Positions 52,144 to 60,328 are shown, numbered from the stretch's first letter. The stretch: 64,000 bases of DNA from JAGVSR01 sp033765145 (GCA_033765145.1 JANRIH010000034.1:101327-165326); one strand, 5' to 3'. A program made the numbers and translations. The notes: generated from the sequence alone by a model not told the origin.

Positions 52144-52512
52144 CTAGAGCTTTGCGGTCTTCGCGTCGGGCTTGCCCGAGGCGTCACCCTGGCGGCGATG
52201 TCTGTGGACAATACGCACGCCGCGTGACGGCGCCGACGGGCGGCGCGCTGGACGCTCGGTGATGTCCTTGAGCCGCGTCTTCGCCGTCGCGCAGGCGCAC
52301 GGGCAGATCTGGCCCTGCTTCTCGAGCGCTTCCATCTTGGCGTAGATGGTCTCGGCGGCGAGCGGCGCGCAGCCGCAGCACTGCATCGTCTTCTGGAGAT
52401 GGCGATAGACCACGCCCGGGGTGGGGAGCGGCGCGTTCGGCTGGCTCATGATCTCGAGGACAGCGCGCTCGAGATCCTTGTCCGAGATGATGGCGCAGGA
52501 GCACACGATCAT
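52144..52512 (-). CDS. bfd: Bacterioferritin-associated ferredoxin (Bfd) with extended tail
   Basis: [2Fe-2S] protein of 122 residues expected to reduce bacterioferritin for iron release. The core (1-75) has the C-x-C pair in MIVCSCAIISDKDLERAV and the second pair in MQCCGCAPLAAETIYAKME, the Bfd cluster arrangement; further cysteines (QICPCACATAK) follow. Residues 85-122 are a basic, disordered tail not found in the compact E. coli protein. The ATG at 52512 is chosen because it gives the canonical start. It lies upstream of bfr on the same strand and is likely co-transcribed. Confidence 0.88.
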   Translation of the reverse strand: MIVCSCAIISDKDLERAVLEIMSQPNAPLPTPGVVYRHLQKTMQCCGCAPLAAETIYAKMEALEKQGQICPCACATAKTRLKDITERPARRPSAPSRGVRIVHRHRRQGDASGKPDAKTAKL

Positions 52513-52708
52513 GAGATGCGCCGCTCTGCGAGTGACAGGGGCCGTGACTGGGGCGCGAATTTCGCCATCGACGTCGTCTCTCCAAACATCGGGGTTCAAG
52601 GCCCCGCATCGGACACCGGACTGCAACCGGAACGACGCGAGTTAGGCTGCATCCCGGTGCCTCTGTCAAGCCATCCGATCGGCGCACCCGGCCGACATGC
52701 CGGCTAAC

Positions 52709-52723
52709 TTGGAATGATTTCAA
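52709..52723. promoter_or_regulatory. Irr/Fur-like dyad near iron-storage genes
   Basis: TTGGAATGATTTCAA has 7-base arms with one mismatch around a central G. It resembles the AT-rich iron-control elements of alphaproteobacteria (TTTAGAA-N-TTCTAAA type), though the spacing differs by one base. It is 197 bases before bfd (minus strand) and 96 bases before the esterase gene (plus strand). Confidence 0.3.
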
Positions 52724-52818
52724 AATTCGTGAGGTTTCAGCGCCGTCCTGTGACGCCCGGAACAGCGGAGCCGTGCGTTTCCTCGCATTTTCGCCTCGAT
52801 CAGTCGGGAGGCGGCACG

Positions 52819-53664
52819 ATGAGCGCGTACAAGGATCATTCCTATTCCATCGATGGCGGCTCGACCGGCGTGCTCCTCGTCCATGGTTTATGCGGTTCGC
52901 CGACCGAGATGCGGTTCGTCGCCAACGGTCTCGCACGGGCCGGCTATACGGTCGTCTGCCCTCAACTTGCGGGCCACTGCAATGGAGATGTGGCGCTCGA
53001 AGAGAGCCGCTGGCAGGATTGGCTCGATAGCGCCGAGCGCGCGCTTGTCGAACTTTCGGCGCGTTGCGACCGGGTGATCGTCGGGGGGCTGTCTACAGGG
53101 GCCGTGCTTGGCCTCATGCTCGCCCAGCGCCACCCTGAGAAGGTTGCGGCCCTCGCCCTTTATTCTCCGACGCTCTGGCTCAACGGACGGCACATCCCCT
53201 GGTATGCCCGCGCCTTTCAAATCGTGCGCTGGCGCTGGCTCGCACGGCTCATCCGCTTCGATGCGCCGCTCGACTTCGGCATCAAGGACGAGCGGCTGCG
53301 CGAACTCATCAAGCGGACACTCGCCGGGCCCGGCGCTCCGGAGGTGCCGTTCCGGACACCGGGCATCGCCGCGCTCGAACGGCAGTTGCTCGTCCGCGCG
53401 GCCGTTCCAGACGTGCCACGCATCAAGGCGCCCGTGTTGATCCTACACCCGCGCGAGGACGACTACGCCCACCTCTCCAACGCGGCGTATCTCCAGGAAA
53501 AGCTCGGCGGTCGGGTCGAACTCGTCGTGCTCGACGACAGCTATCACCTCGTTACCATCGACCGGCAGCGGTCGGTCGTCCTGGAACGGACGGCGGATTT
53601 CATCGGCCGGATGGTCGGCCGGACCGGTCAGCTCGGCATCGCAGCGGCTGGCCGGGCCGTTTGA
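52819..53664 (+). CDS. Alpha/beta-hydrolase, carboxylesterase/monoacylglycerol-lipase type
   Basis: Cytoplasmic hydrolase of 281 residues similar to Est30-type carboxylesterases. GVLLVHGLCGSPTEMRFVANGLARAGYTVVCPQLAGH carries the oxyanion hole, VIVGGLSTGAVLGLMLAQRHP the nucleophile Ser92, ILHPREDDYAHLSNA the acid (Asp214 or 215), and DSYHLVTIDRQ the histidine (His243). GGGAGG six to eight bases before the ATG at 52819 marks the start. The natural substrate is not evident from neighbours. Confidence 0.9.
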   Translation: MSAYKDHSYSIDGGSTGVLLVHGLCGSPTEMRFVANGLARAGYTVVCPQLAGHCNGDVALEESRWQDWLDSAERALVELSARCDRVIVGGLSTGAVLGLMLAQRHPEKVAALALYSPTLWLNGRHIPWYARAFQIVRWRWLARLIRFDAPLDFGIKDERLRELIKRTLAGPGAPEVPFRTPGIAALERQLLVRAAVPDVPRIKAPVLILHPREDDYAHLSNAAYLQEKLGGRVELVVLDDSYHLVTIDRQRSVVLERTADFIGRMVGRTGQLGIAAAGRAV

Positions 53665-53829
53665 GGAGCGAGGCAGATTTTTTCGATGTTTTTCCGGCCT
53701 GTTCCTGCCGGAACAGCGGTTCCAGCCGGGAACGGGCAATCTCCAAACATCGGCGGCGGCGACAGAAGAGCGCCCCGCCCGACCGAGGAACAAAGAGACC
53801 TTCGAACCCGAGACCAGATGGAGATCGCC

Positions 53830-54516
53830 ATGACCCGCCAGATGACCAGCAAGCTGACCGCCCTCGTCGCCACCGTCGCCATGGCCTCCATGGCCGTCAC
53901 CAACACCGCCGAAGCCGGCCGCGGCGTCGGCATCGGCATCGGCCTCGGCGTTCTCGCCATCGGTGCGATGGCTGCCGCCGCCCACAACCAGAAGGCCCAG
54001 AAGAAGCGCAACTACGACGGCGCCAGCGCCCGCCAGCGCCAGCAGGCCCGCGCAAAGGCCGTCGCCGAGGCCCGTGCCCGTGAGAAGGCCAAGGCCGAAG
54101 CCGCCGCCGAAGCGAAGGCTCGCCGGATCGCCGCTGCCAAGGCCGAAGCCCGCGCAGACGCCGCCCGCAAGGCGAAGGCCGCGGCCGCCGCGACGACGGT
54201 TGCAGCCACGACGGAAACCGAGAACACGGCCCCGGTCGTGACCCCGGCGGCCCTCGCTCCCTCGACGGAAGCGGTCATGACCAAGGCGGCACTCGATGCC
54301 GAAGCGGCGACGACCGAGACGGACACAGCGGAGACCGATGCCGCATCGGACAAGGTCGAGACGGGTTCGGTCGAGAATGTTGCTCCCGGCGAGAGCGTCG
54401 AGACGGCGGCGACGACCGAGACCGATGCCCCGGCTGCCACTGAACCGGCCGATGGTGAGAAGACCTGCAAGAAGTACATCCCCGCGGTTGGCGTCACGAT
54501 CTCGGTCGGATGCTGA
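53830..54516 (+). CDS. Alanine/glutamate-rich exported protein
   Basis: Product of 228 residues. A signal peptide (MTSKLTALVATVAMASMAVTNTAEAG) is followed by a Gly-rich hydrophobic segment (GRGVGIGIGLGVLAIGAMAAAAH), which suggests a membrane helix. Then a highly charged Ala/Lys/Arg/Glu stretch (about 55-120) looks like a single long helix, and a Thr/Ala/Glu/Asp-rich disordered region leads to a conserved-looking end, KTCKKYIPAVGVTISVGC. The ATG at 53830 follows GGAG by eight bases; another ATG lies at 53818. No family is recognised beyond similar low-complexity envelope proteins of alphaproteobacteria. Confidence 0.75.
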   Translation: MTRQMTSKLTALVATVAMASMAVTNTAEAGRGVGIGIGLGVLAIGAMAAAAHNQKAQKKRNYDGASARQRQQARAKAVAEARAREKAKAEAAAEAKARRIAAAKAEARADAARKAKAAAAATTVAATTETENTAPVVTPAALAPSTEAVMTKAALDAEAATTETDTAETDAASDKVETGSVENVAPGESVETAATTETDAPAATEPADGEKTCKKYIPAVGVTISVGC

Positions 54517-54607
54517 TCCCCCTGACGAGACGACCGCCGGGTCTCAGTCCCCTGATCCCGGCGGTTCCGCGCGGCGGACCTCTTCATCACCCGCCACGCA
54601 TGCGAGC

Positions 54608-54645
54608 CCGCCGGGAGGTGCTCCGCCCCCGTCTCCTCCCGGCGG
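54608..54645. ncRNA. Perfect 11-bp stem-loop in the 3' region
   Basis: CCGCCGGGAGG (54608-54618) and CCTCCCGGCGG (54635-54645) are perfect reverse complements with a 16-base loop. No T-tract follows. It lies between the stop at 54516 and the terminator at 54724-54766, so it would be part of the 3' untranslated region or of a small RNA of up to 250 nucleotides ending there. The RNA assignment is tentative. Confidence 0.35.
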
Positions 54646-54723
54646 TGCCGATCTCGAAGTTTCGGACGGCATCTTCCTTCAGCCTCATTTCTTCTCTGGT
54701 CCTTCCTCGGACGGAGTTCACTC

Positions 54724-54766
54724 CCCGGAACCTCTGCGGGAAAACGCAGATGTTCCGGGTTTTTTT
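54724..54766 (+). terminator. Strong Rho-independent terminator
   Basis: CCCGGAAC (54724-54731) pairs with GTTCCGGG (54752-54759), and the inner TCTGCG (54733-54738) with CGCAGA (54745-54750), one mismatch between. Seven T follow directly. It is 208 bases past the stop of the alanine-rich protein gene. The 226 bases from here to the TetR gene end show no gene. Confidence 0.85.
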
Positions 54767-54992
54767 GTTTTCGCCGTTCCGGGGAACTTACGGTCTGCCG
54801 CCCGATCTCATTCAATCAGAAAATCCTCACACAGGGACCTTCTCTACGCGAAGGGAGGCACCGTTTGTGCCCATCGGCCACCGTTGAAGACCCCGGATAT
54901 GCGCTCGCGCGCATTCCGGGGACCATCCGATTTTTTGTGCGTCGGACGGGACAACTGAAGTATGCTCGAGTTACCGGACGGTGCGGGAGCGC

Positions 54993-55658
54993 CTACGCCA
55001 TTCCCTTGTTCCCCTTCGCTTCTATACCATCGAGAAGAACTGTCAGCGTCGTCTCGAACACGCGATCGGCGTCGATGGCGCTGATCGCCGGAAGGATCCG
55101 GCGCGTCGTTTCGAGGGAGGCGTGGCGCTCGATCCCGGCCATCATCTCCGCGTCGGGTCGCCCGATGAGCCCGCCCAACTCACCGGCACAAAGGCCGAGG
55201 ATTGCCGCATAGAATCCGCAGTCGATCGCGGGGACATCGATATCGGCAATACCTGCATCCAGGATCGCACGGTAGCTGTCCTCGGCGACCGCCAATTCCT
55301 TTGGCCCCGACGTCCAGTAACGTGTCAGGAGCGGGAACGCCTTCGGATACCGGGCGGCCAGATCGCGATACTGGCGCGCCATCGATGACATGCGCTCGCG
55401 CCATGTCAGATCGGGATCGAGGCGCGTGATCTCACGATGGAGGCGGTCGACGAGGGCGCGCTCCAAACCCTCGCGCGACCCGAAGCGGTAGACGAGAGCC
55501 GCCGGATCGCACCCCGACGCGCGCGCAGCTTGACGCAGCGAGAATGCCTCGAGGCCGTCGCGCTCGATTTCCTCGAGCGCCCGATCGATCACGAGTTCCC
55601 GATCGAGGCCCTTCTGGCCCCGGCCCCGCGACGGCGCTGGTGTCACCGACTTGCTCAT
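54993..55658 (-). CDS. TetR-family regulator (TetR_C type)
   Basis: Regulator of 221 residues. The DNA-binding domain is LDRELVIDRALEEIERDGLEAFSLRQAARASGCDPAALVYRFGSREGLERALVDRLHREI. The C-terminal part (YPKAFPLLTRYWTSGPKELAVAEDSYRAILDAG, CGFYAAILGLCAGELGG) resembles the tetracycline-repressor C-terminal family. It diverges from an MFS transporter gene with about 100 bases between starts, and a perfect palindrome lies in front of the transporter gene. The classical tetR/tetA arrangement suggests that it represses the transporter. Confidence 0.92.
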   Translation of the reverse strand: MSKSVTPAPSRGRGQKGLDRELVIDRALEEIERDGLEAFSLRQAARASGCDPAALVYRFGSREGLERALVDRLHREITRLDPDLTWRERMSSMARQYRDLAARYPKAFPLLTRYWTSGPKELAVAEDSYRAILDAGIADIDVPAIDCGFYAAILGLCAGELGGLIGRPDAEMMAGIERHASLETTRRILPAISAIDADRVFETTLTVLLDGIEAKGNKGMA

Positions 55659-55731
55659 TGTCCTTTTCGGGTCTGATCCCTGTCGGGCTTGGTCCTTTTC
55701 AGGGCTTGCTCTCGCTCCCCGGTCCGGCTAT

Positions 55732-55746
55732 TTCAACACTGTTGAA
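55732..55746. promoter_or_regulatory. Perfect 15-base palindrome, TetR operator candidate
   Basis: TTCAACA-C-TGTTGAA is an exact inverted repeat. Its last base is 15 bases before the MFS transporter ATG at 55762 and 74 bases before the divergent TetR start. The outer bases (TA at both ends) extend the symmetry approximately. Confidence 0.7.
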
Positions 55747-55761
55747 TACTGGGAGCCGCCG

Positions 55762-56940
55762 ATGGACGCAAGCCTGACGCTCAGCGTCGACGATCGCAAG
55801 CGAAGCCTCATCGCAGTCATCTTGTCCTGCTTCGGCGTCGGGATCGCGTTCGGCATGGGATATCCGCTGGCGGCCTTGACGCTCGAAGCGTGGGGCGAGA
55901 CCCCGCTCGTCATCGGCATCGCGGGGGCGGCTCCGAATATCGCCGTGCTCATCGTTCTGCCGCTCTTACCGCGGTATCTCAAGGGCTTCAGCCCGGTCAC
56001 GATCATGGTGCTCGGCTCGGCCATAGCCGGCGTCGGATACCTACTTCTCTACCTCGTGCAGAATTCCTGGGCGTGGATCGCGGTTCGCTTCCTCATGGGC
56101 GCAGGGCTCGCGCTGCCTTGGCTGCTCGGCGAAACCTGGATCAACCTTGTCGCGGACGAGCGAAACCGCGGGCGGATCGTGGCCATCTACTCGGTGGCAT
56201 TCTTCGCAGGTTTTGCCGCTGGGCCTGTCGTTCTCGACATCACGGGCATTGCGGGCGTTCTGCCCTTCGCCGTCGGCATCATCGGCGCGGTGCTCACCAT
56301 CATCCCCATCCTCTGGGCGCGCGACGTGGCACCGTCTGTGCGCCACGAGGCGGCGACGGGGCTTTTCCGGTCGGCGATGCTCGCACCGGCACCGATCGTC
56401 GGAGTCTTCCTCGGCGGTTTCCTCGAGACCGCCCACTTCTCGCTCATTCCGAACGTCGGGATCGCAGCGGGGCTCGACGAAAGCCGCGCCCTGGCGCTGT
56501 TGACGGCCCTCCTCGTCGGCGGGTTCCTGCTTCAGCATCCGCTCGGCTGGCTCGGCGACGTCACGAGCCGGCCTGGGCTTCTTGTCGCGTCTGGACTGTC
56601 CTATATCCTTCTCGCGCTCATGGTTCCGTGGCTGCTAACGCTCGATCATAGCTTGCCTGTGCTCATCAATATGGGGCTCTGCGGCGGTGCCATCATCGGG
56701 CTCTACACGCTCGGGTTGTCGACGCTCGGCGCGGAAATCCGGTCCGAGCAACTTGCCGCAGTCAACGCGGCCTTCATCATGTCGTACACGACCGGGAGCG
56801 TCATTGGACCGGCGGTCGCCGGGGCCGGAATGATGTTCTCGCCGACCTGGGGCTTCATCGGCACAACCGTTTCGGCCGCGCTCATCGTCACCACGATCCT
56901 GGCGCTGGTGCTGTCGCCGCGGCTTCGGCAGGGGCGGTGA
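55762..56940 (+). CDS. MFS transporter, probable efflux pump
   Basis: Twelve-helix major facilitator protein of 392 residues. The first helix is SLIAVILSCFGVGIAFGMGYPLAALTLEAWG; the YGNP-like and motif A regions are weak, but the 12-segment pattern, FLMGAGLALPWLLGETWINLVADERNRGRIVAIYSVAFFAGFAAGP (motif B/C-like with an acidic residue) and HPLGWLGDVTSRPGLLVASGL (motif A in the second half, GWLGDVTSRP) are clear. GGGAG before the ATG at 55762 marks the start. The divergent TetR regulator supports a role in drug or metabolite efflux. The substrate is unknown. Confidence 0.92.
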   Translation: MDASLTLSVDDRKRSLIAVILSCFGVGIAFGMGYPLAALTLEAWGETPLVIGIAGAAPNIAVLIVLPLLPRYLKGFSPVTIMVLGSAIAGVGYLLLYLVQNSWAWIAVRFLMGAGLALPWLLGETWINLVADERNRGRIVAIYSVAFFAGFAAGPVVLDITGIAGVLPFAVGIIGAVLTIIPILWARDVAPSVRHEAATGLFRSAMLAPAPIVGVFLGGFLETAHFSLIPNVGIAAGLDESRALALLTALLVGGFLLQHPLGWLGDVTSRPGLLVASGLSYILLALMVPWLLTLDHSLPVLINMGLCGGAIIGLYTLGLSTLGAEIRSEQLAAVNAAFIMSYTTGSVIGPAVAGAGMMFSPTWGFIGTTVSAALIVTTILALVLSPRLRQGR

Positions 56941-57082
56941 CACGAGCCGCCAATGGGGCGTCAGGCACTGCCTGGAGTACCGGCCAGAGTGCCGCCCGGA
57001 ACAGCGCCGCTTGCGGCAAACGGGCAACATTCTCTCGTCAATGGACGCCACGTCCGGCCGTCCAGCATCGAGAGGCTGTAAC

Positions 57083-57298
57083 ATGTATGGGACAATTGTG
57101 AAGTACAGCGAGCGCTTGGGTCAGGGTATCATCCGCGCCGATGGGGGACAGAGGTTGCGATTCAAAGCCCGCTCGATCCGAAATCTCGGGGGACAACTTG
57201 TGGGTTCCGAAGTCGACTTCCTTGTGGAATCGCGGCAGCCGCGGGACATCTTCGTATTGAGTGGTTCACCTTGGACCGCGTTCGGTCCACTCCGCTGA
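57083..57298 (+). CDS. Small cold-shock-domain-like protein
   Basis: Product of 71 residues. The pattern GTIVKYSERLGQGIIRADGGQRLRFKARSIRNLGGQLVGSEVDFLVESRQPRDIFVLSG follows the five-strand plan of cold-shock domains, with LGQGII at the RNP1 position and LRFKARSI at the RNP2 position. The aromatic residues that normally stack on RNA are missing, so nucleic-acid binding would differ. GAGAGG is seven bases before the ATG. The next gene begins within about 25 bases and is probably co-transcribed. Confidence 0.78.
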   Translation: MYGTIVKYSERLGQGIIRADGGQRLRFKARSIRNLGGQLVGSEVDFLVESRQPRDIFVLSGSPWTAFGPLR

Positions 57299-57322
57299 AG
57301 ACCTGGGATGGAGCGTAGTCAT

Positions 57323-57748
57323 ATGCACTCTCAGACCATCGACGCGCCGGGCGGCGCCCTCATCGATCCGACGGACGTGCCTGCGGTTGCCGTGCGCGAA
57401 CTCGCGACCGCGCTGAAGGCGCTGGTGCCTGATCTGTCCGCGCTCATCGCGGGCACTGTCGGGGAAATCGATCTCAAGCGCGCGGACGAAATCTTCTGGC
57501 AGCGCTGCCCGCGCGACCGTCATCGCAAGGTTGCAACGCTCGTGCGGCTCCGCTGCCTCATCGAAGCACGGCGATCGCGCCGGCTGACACGGCTCATCGC
57601 CGAGCATGGCAATCGCGCCATCGCGGCGCTGGTCGCGGCTGCTGCCGAGATGCGTCTCAACAGCGCCGTCGGTTTTTCCGACACGAAGCTCGTCTGGGCG
57701 GTGTCGCGCGCGCTGGCCCTCCCCGAGCACGAGACGGCTGCCGCGTAA
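57323..57748 (+). CDS. Small helical protein of unknown function
   Basis: Product of 141 residues from the ATG at 57323, which has GGAG nine bases upstream; an ATG at 57308 is an alternative. The protein is helical and basic in its centre (RDRHRKVATLVRLRCLIEARRSRRLTRLIAEHG), then Ala-rich. No family is recognised and there is no signal peptide. Its position 24 bases after the cold-shock-like gene suggests one transcript. Confidence 0.65.
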   Translation: MHSQTIDAPGGALIDPTDVPAVAVRELATALKALVPDLSALIAGTVGEIDLKRADEIFWQRCPRDRHRKVATLVRLRCLIEARRSRRLTRLIAEHGNRAIAALVAAAAEMRLNSAVGFSDTKLVWAVSRALALPEHETAAA

Positions 57749-57803
57749 GTGCGCGGCATCGCGTCGAGAGAACCGGTCACGCCGCCGCTGCGTAAACCAA
57801 TTC

Positions 57804-57914
57804 ATGACAGCAGTTGCGACATTGGTTTCGGGCTATCTCGTCGTGTTCGTCCCGGCGCTCGTAGCGCTGGTCGGTGTCATGGCCGAAGCTGCGCGCGGGC
57901 GGGATGGGGACTGA
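57804..57914 (+). CDS. Possible 36-residue membrane microprotein
   Basis: MTAVATLVSGYLVVFVPALVA starts a short frame with one well-formed transmembrane helix and a charged end (AEAARGRDGD). It follows the previous gene by 55 bases on the same strand. There is no strong ribosome site, so translation is uncertain; the hydrophobic pattern without interruption is the only support. Confidence 0.4.
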   Translation: MTAVATLVSGYLVVFVPALVALVGVMAEAARGRDGD

Positions 57915-58020
57915 GGCGCGCTTGACGAGCACCCGGAACCGCTGAGGTTCTCGGCCGAGGCGTGCGACGACGGTCGATCGGCAAGTTACGCCGAACAGGG
58001 TCCGCGCCACAGCCGAGATT

Positions 58021-58641
58021 TCAGAGAATGAAGTCCGCCGTGGTCAGTTGTGCTTCCAGGACACCGGCTAGACGAACCTGATCACCCGAGCCGAGGTTGA
58101 TGACGACGCCGTTCGCGGTGTCGGTCGCGCGGGACAGGACTTGAGCGAAAGTCACGAAGTCGAAGGCCGCGTTGCGCAGGTCGAGCCGATCTTCCGTGCC
58201 GCCCGCCCGGAAACCGAGGATGACGTCGAGGCCGTCACCGCGGTCGAAATCGAACGTATCGTTGCCGAACCCGCCCGTCATCGTGTCGTTGCCCTCGTCG
58301 CCCGACAGCAAGTCGTTGCCGGCGCCGCCGAACAGGCGATCGTTCCCCTCGCCGCCGAAGAGGTTGTCGCGGCCATCGCCCCCGTCGAGCGTGTCATTGC
58401 CCTCGTCGCCGTCCATGACGTCGTTGCCGCCCTCGCCCATGAGGCGGTCATTGCCTGCGCCGCCTTCCATGTTGTCGTTGCCGAGCCCGCCCCAGAGCGT
58501 GTCGTTCCCGGTATCGCCATCCATGATGTCGTTGCCGGCGAAGCCGAACAGCGTGTCGTTGCCGGCCTTGCCCTCGAAGATGTCCGGGAACGCCGTTCCG
58601 AGGAGCCTGTCGTTGCCGGGTGTGCCTTCCCTGATCGCCAT
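58021..58641 (-). CDS. Small RTX calcium-binding protein, probable type I secretion substrate
   Basis: Product of 206 residues. From residue 5 to about 130 it consists of RTX nonapeptide repeats (GGxGxDxxx type): GNDTLFGFAGNDIMDGDTGNDTLWGG and many more, which fold into a calcium-filled beta-roll. The C-terminal 70 residues (DVILGFRAGGTEDRLDLRNAAFDF, VLEAQLTTADFIL) are typical of uncleaved type I secretion signals. There is no N-terminal signal peptide and no catalytic domain. GGAGAAGAG before the ATG at 58641 sets the start. The HlyD/PrtD exporter genes lie upstream on the same strand. Confidence 0.9.
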   Translation of the reverse strand: MAIREGTPGNDRLLGTAFPDIFEGKAGNDTLFGFAGNDIMDGDTGNDTLWGGLGNDNMEGGAGNDRLMGEGGNDVMDGDEGNDTLDGGDGRDNLFGGEGNDRLFGGAGNDLLSGDEGNDTMTGGFGNDTFDFDRGDGLDVILGFRAGGTEDRLDLRNAAFDFVTFAQVLSRATDTANGVVINLGSGDQVRLAGVLEAQLTTADFIL

Positions 58642-58771
58642 TTTCTCTTCTCCGTTATCGACTTGCATCTGCGAGAAGGTTTTCTTTTTTGCGACTAAAG
58701 AACTTCTGATCGATGGTTGTCAAGTGCCGCGCGGCCTGGTTCGACCGTGAGCAGACGTTCGGGTCAACGGT

Positions 58772-58787
58772 CTGATTTAGATCAGAT
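58772..58787. promoter_or_regulatory. FNR/CRP-type palindrome upstream of the small RTX gene
   Basis: TCTGAT-TTAG-ATCAGA is a perfect inverted repeat with the core TGAT-N4-ATCA that FNR/FixK-type proteins recognise (consensus TTGAT-N4-ATCAA). It lies about 130 bases before the start at 58641, in the 343-base spacer after the hlyD-type gene. The remaining spacer shows no gene. Confidence 0.45.
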
Positions 58788-58908
58788 TTACAACGTTTCG
58801 CGTGGCCGATCCGGGTCATTGGCGCGCGGGCATGCGAGGCGGGTACCGGGAACCCGTCACGTCCCGCCGCCGCCCCCTTTTCGCATTTCTCCGATGTCCC
58901 AAAGACGA

Positions 58909-58933
58909 AAGGCGCGGACATGGCCCGCGCCTT
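58909..58933 (-). terminator. Hairpin terminator after the type I secretion adaptor gene
   Basis: AAGGCGCGG (58909-58917) pairs with CCGCGCCTT (58925-58933). On the minus strand TTTCGTCTTT follows the stem. It lies 52 bases after the stop of the adaptor gene at 58985. Confidence 0.6.
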
Positions 58934-58984
58934 GAGGGAGTGGCTCAAATTATGTCTAGATCGGCGGCCCGACTGGCCGCCGCC

Positions 58985-60328
58985 TCACTCTTCCTTGAAC
59001 GTCCGAGCGAGATTGTCCGCGATCGGCTTCGTGAAATAGGAGAGCGCTGTCCGTTGGCCTGTCTGGATCATGCTCTCGACCGGCATACCGGGCAGGAGCG
59101 TCAAGCTGCCAAGTTTCTTCAACTCGTCGTCCGTTACGCTGACGCGGGCAGTATAGAACGACATGCCGGTCTGCGGATCGTGCGAGACGTCGGCGGCGAG
59201 GCGCGAAATCTTTCCTGCGATCTCGGGCGTCGTCCTCTGGTTGAACGCGGGGAACCGAAGCACGGCATGCTGGCCGACCGTGACCTGGTCGATGTCGTGG
59301 GGCATCAGCCGCACTTCGACGGTGCGCTTGTCCTCCTCTGGGACGATCGCCATGACCGTATCGCCCGGATTGACGACGCCGCCGACTGTGCTCACGGCCA
59401 GCTCGTGGATGTAGCCCGAGCGCGGCGCGCGAAGCTCGACCCGGCGCAGCATATCCTCGGCCGCGATCCGGCGCTCCATCAGTTCGCCGATACGGGCCTC
59501 GATGTCGCGCAACTCGCGCTGTGCTTCGGACTTCGCGGTCTCGTCGATCTCGAGAATCTGGAGTTCGACCTCGGTGATCTGACCGTTGATGCGGGCGATT
59601 TGGGCGATCAGAGCGCCGTGCTCGCCCTCGATGCGCGACTGGTCGCGCTGCATGGCGAGCATTCGGGTCGCGGGCAGGAGCTTTTTCTTCTGAAGGATTT
59701 CGAGGCGATCGATTTCCTCCTGCACGAGTTCGCGTTCGCGCGCCTTCGCCTTTTCTTGCTGGTTGAGGCCCTTGATCTCGCTCTCGAGCTGGCCGATGCG
59801 CGATCGCAGTTGAGACTTCTTCGCCATGGCGGTTGCACGCTCCTGCTCGAAGAGGCGGCGCTCACCGGCGACGATGCGATACTCGTCGCCGCCGTCGTCG
59901 CCCTTGAATGCGCCGAAGCCCGCTGGGAACACTACGGCCTCGGCGTCGTCGCGCTCGGCGGCGAGGCGGGACTTGCGGCCGATGAGCTCGTTCAACTGGG
60001 AGAGGACAATACCGAGGTTCGCTCGGGTCTGAGTGTCGTCGAGCCTCAGGACGATGTCGCCCGCATGGACGTAATCGCCGCTCTTCACGCGGATCTCGCC
60101 GACGACGCCCCCGGTCGGATGCTGGACCTTCTTGACGTTCGATTCGACGACAACTTGGCCCGGCGCGATGACTGCGCCGGACAATTCCGCTGTTGCGGCC
60201 CAGCCCCCGATCGCGAAGGCCAAGAGCGCAACGACACTCAAGCCGCCTGCGATGCGCAAGGAGAGATCCCGCTCAGGGCGCTCTGCGGACTGAGCGAGCG
60301 AACCATTCGAGGACACTTTTGCACTCAT
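58985..60328 (-). CDS. HlyD-family type I secretion adaptor
   Basis: Membrane-fusion protein of 447 residues that connects the inner-membrane ABC exporter with an outer-membrane TolC. One transmembrane helix (about 25-45, LSLRIAGGLSVVALLAFAIGGWAA) is followed by the lipoyl half-motif GQVVVESNVKKVQHPTGGVVGEIRVKSGDYVHAGDIVLRLDD. A long coiled coil spans about 100-270, and then comes the second lipoyl half (LRAPRSGYIHELAVSTVGGVVNPGDTVMAIVPEED). It ends with LPGMPVESMIQTGQRTALSYFTKPI, the HlyD/PrtE family signature. GGGAG six bases before the ATG at 60328 fixes the start. The TolC component is not in the window. Confidence 0.94.
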   Translation of the reverse strand: MSAKVSSNGSLAQSAERPERDLSLRIAGGLSVVALLAFAIGGWAATAELSGAVIAPGQVVVESNVKKVQHPTGGVVGEIRVKSGDYVHAGDIVLRLDDTQTRANLGIVLSQLNELIGRKSRLAAERDDAEAVVFPAGFGAFKGDDGGDEYRIVAGERRLFEQERATAMAKKSQLRSRIGQLESEIKGLNQQEKAKARERELVQEEIDRLEILQKKKLLPATRMLAMQRDQSRIEGEHGALIAQIARINGQITEVELQILEIDETAKSEAQRELRDIEARIGELMERRIAAEDMLRRVELRAPRSGYIHELAVSTVGGVVNPGDTVMAIVPEEDKRTVEVRLMPHDIDQVTVGQHAVLRFPAFNQRTTPEIAGKISRLAADVSHDPQTGMSFYTARVSVTDDELKKLGSLTLLPGMPVESMIQTGQRTALSYFTKPIADNLARTFKEE

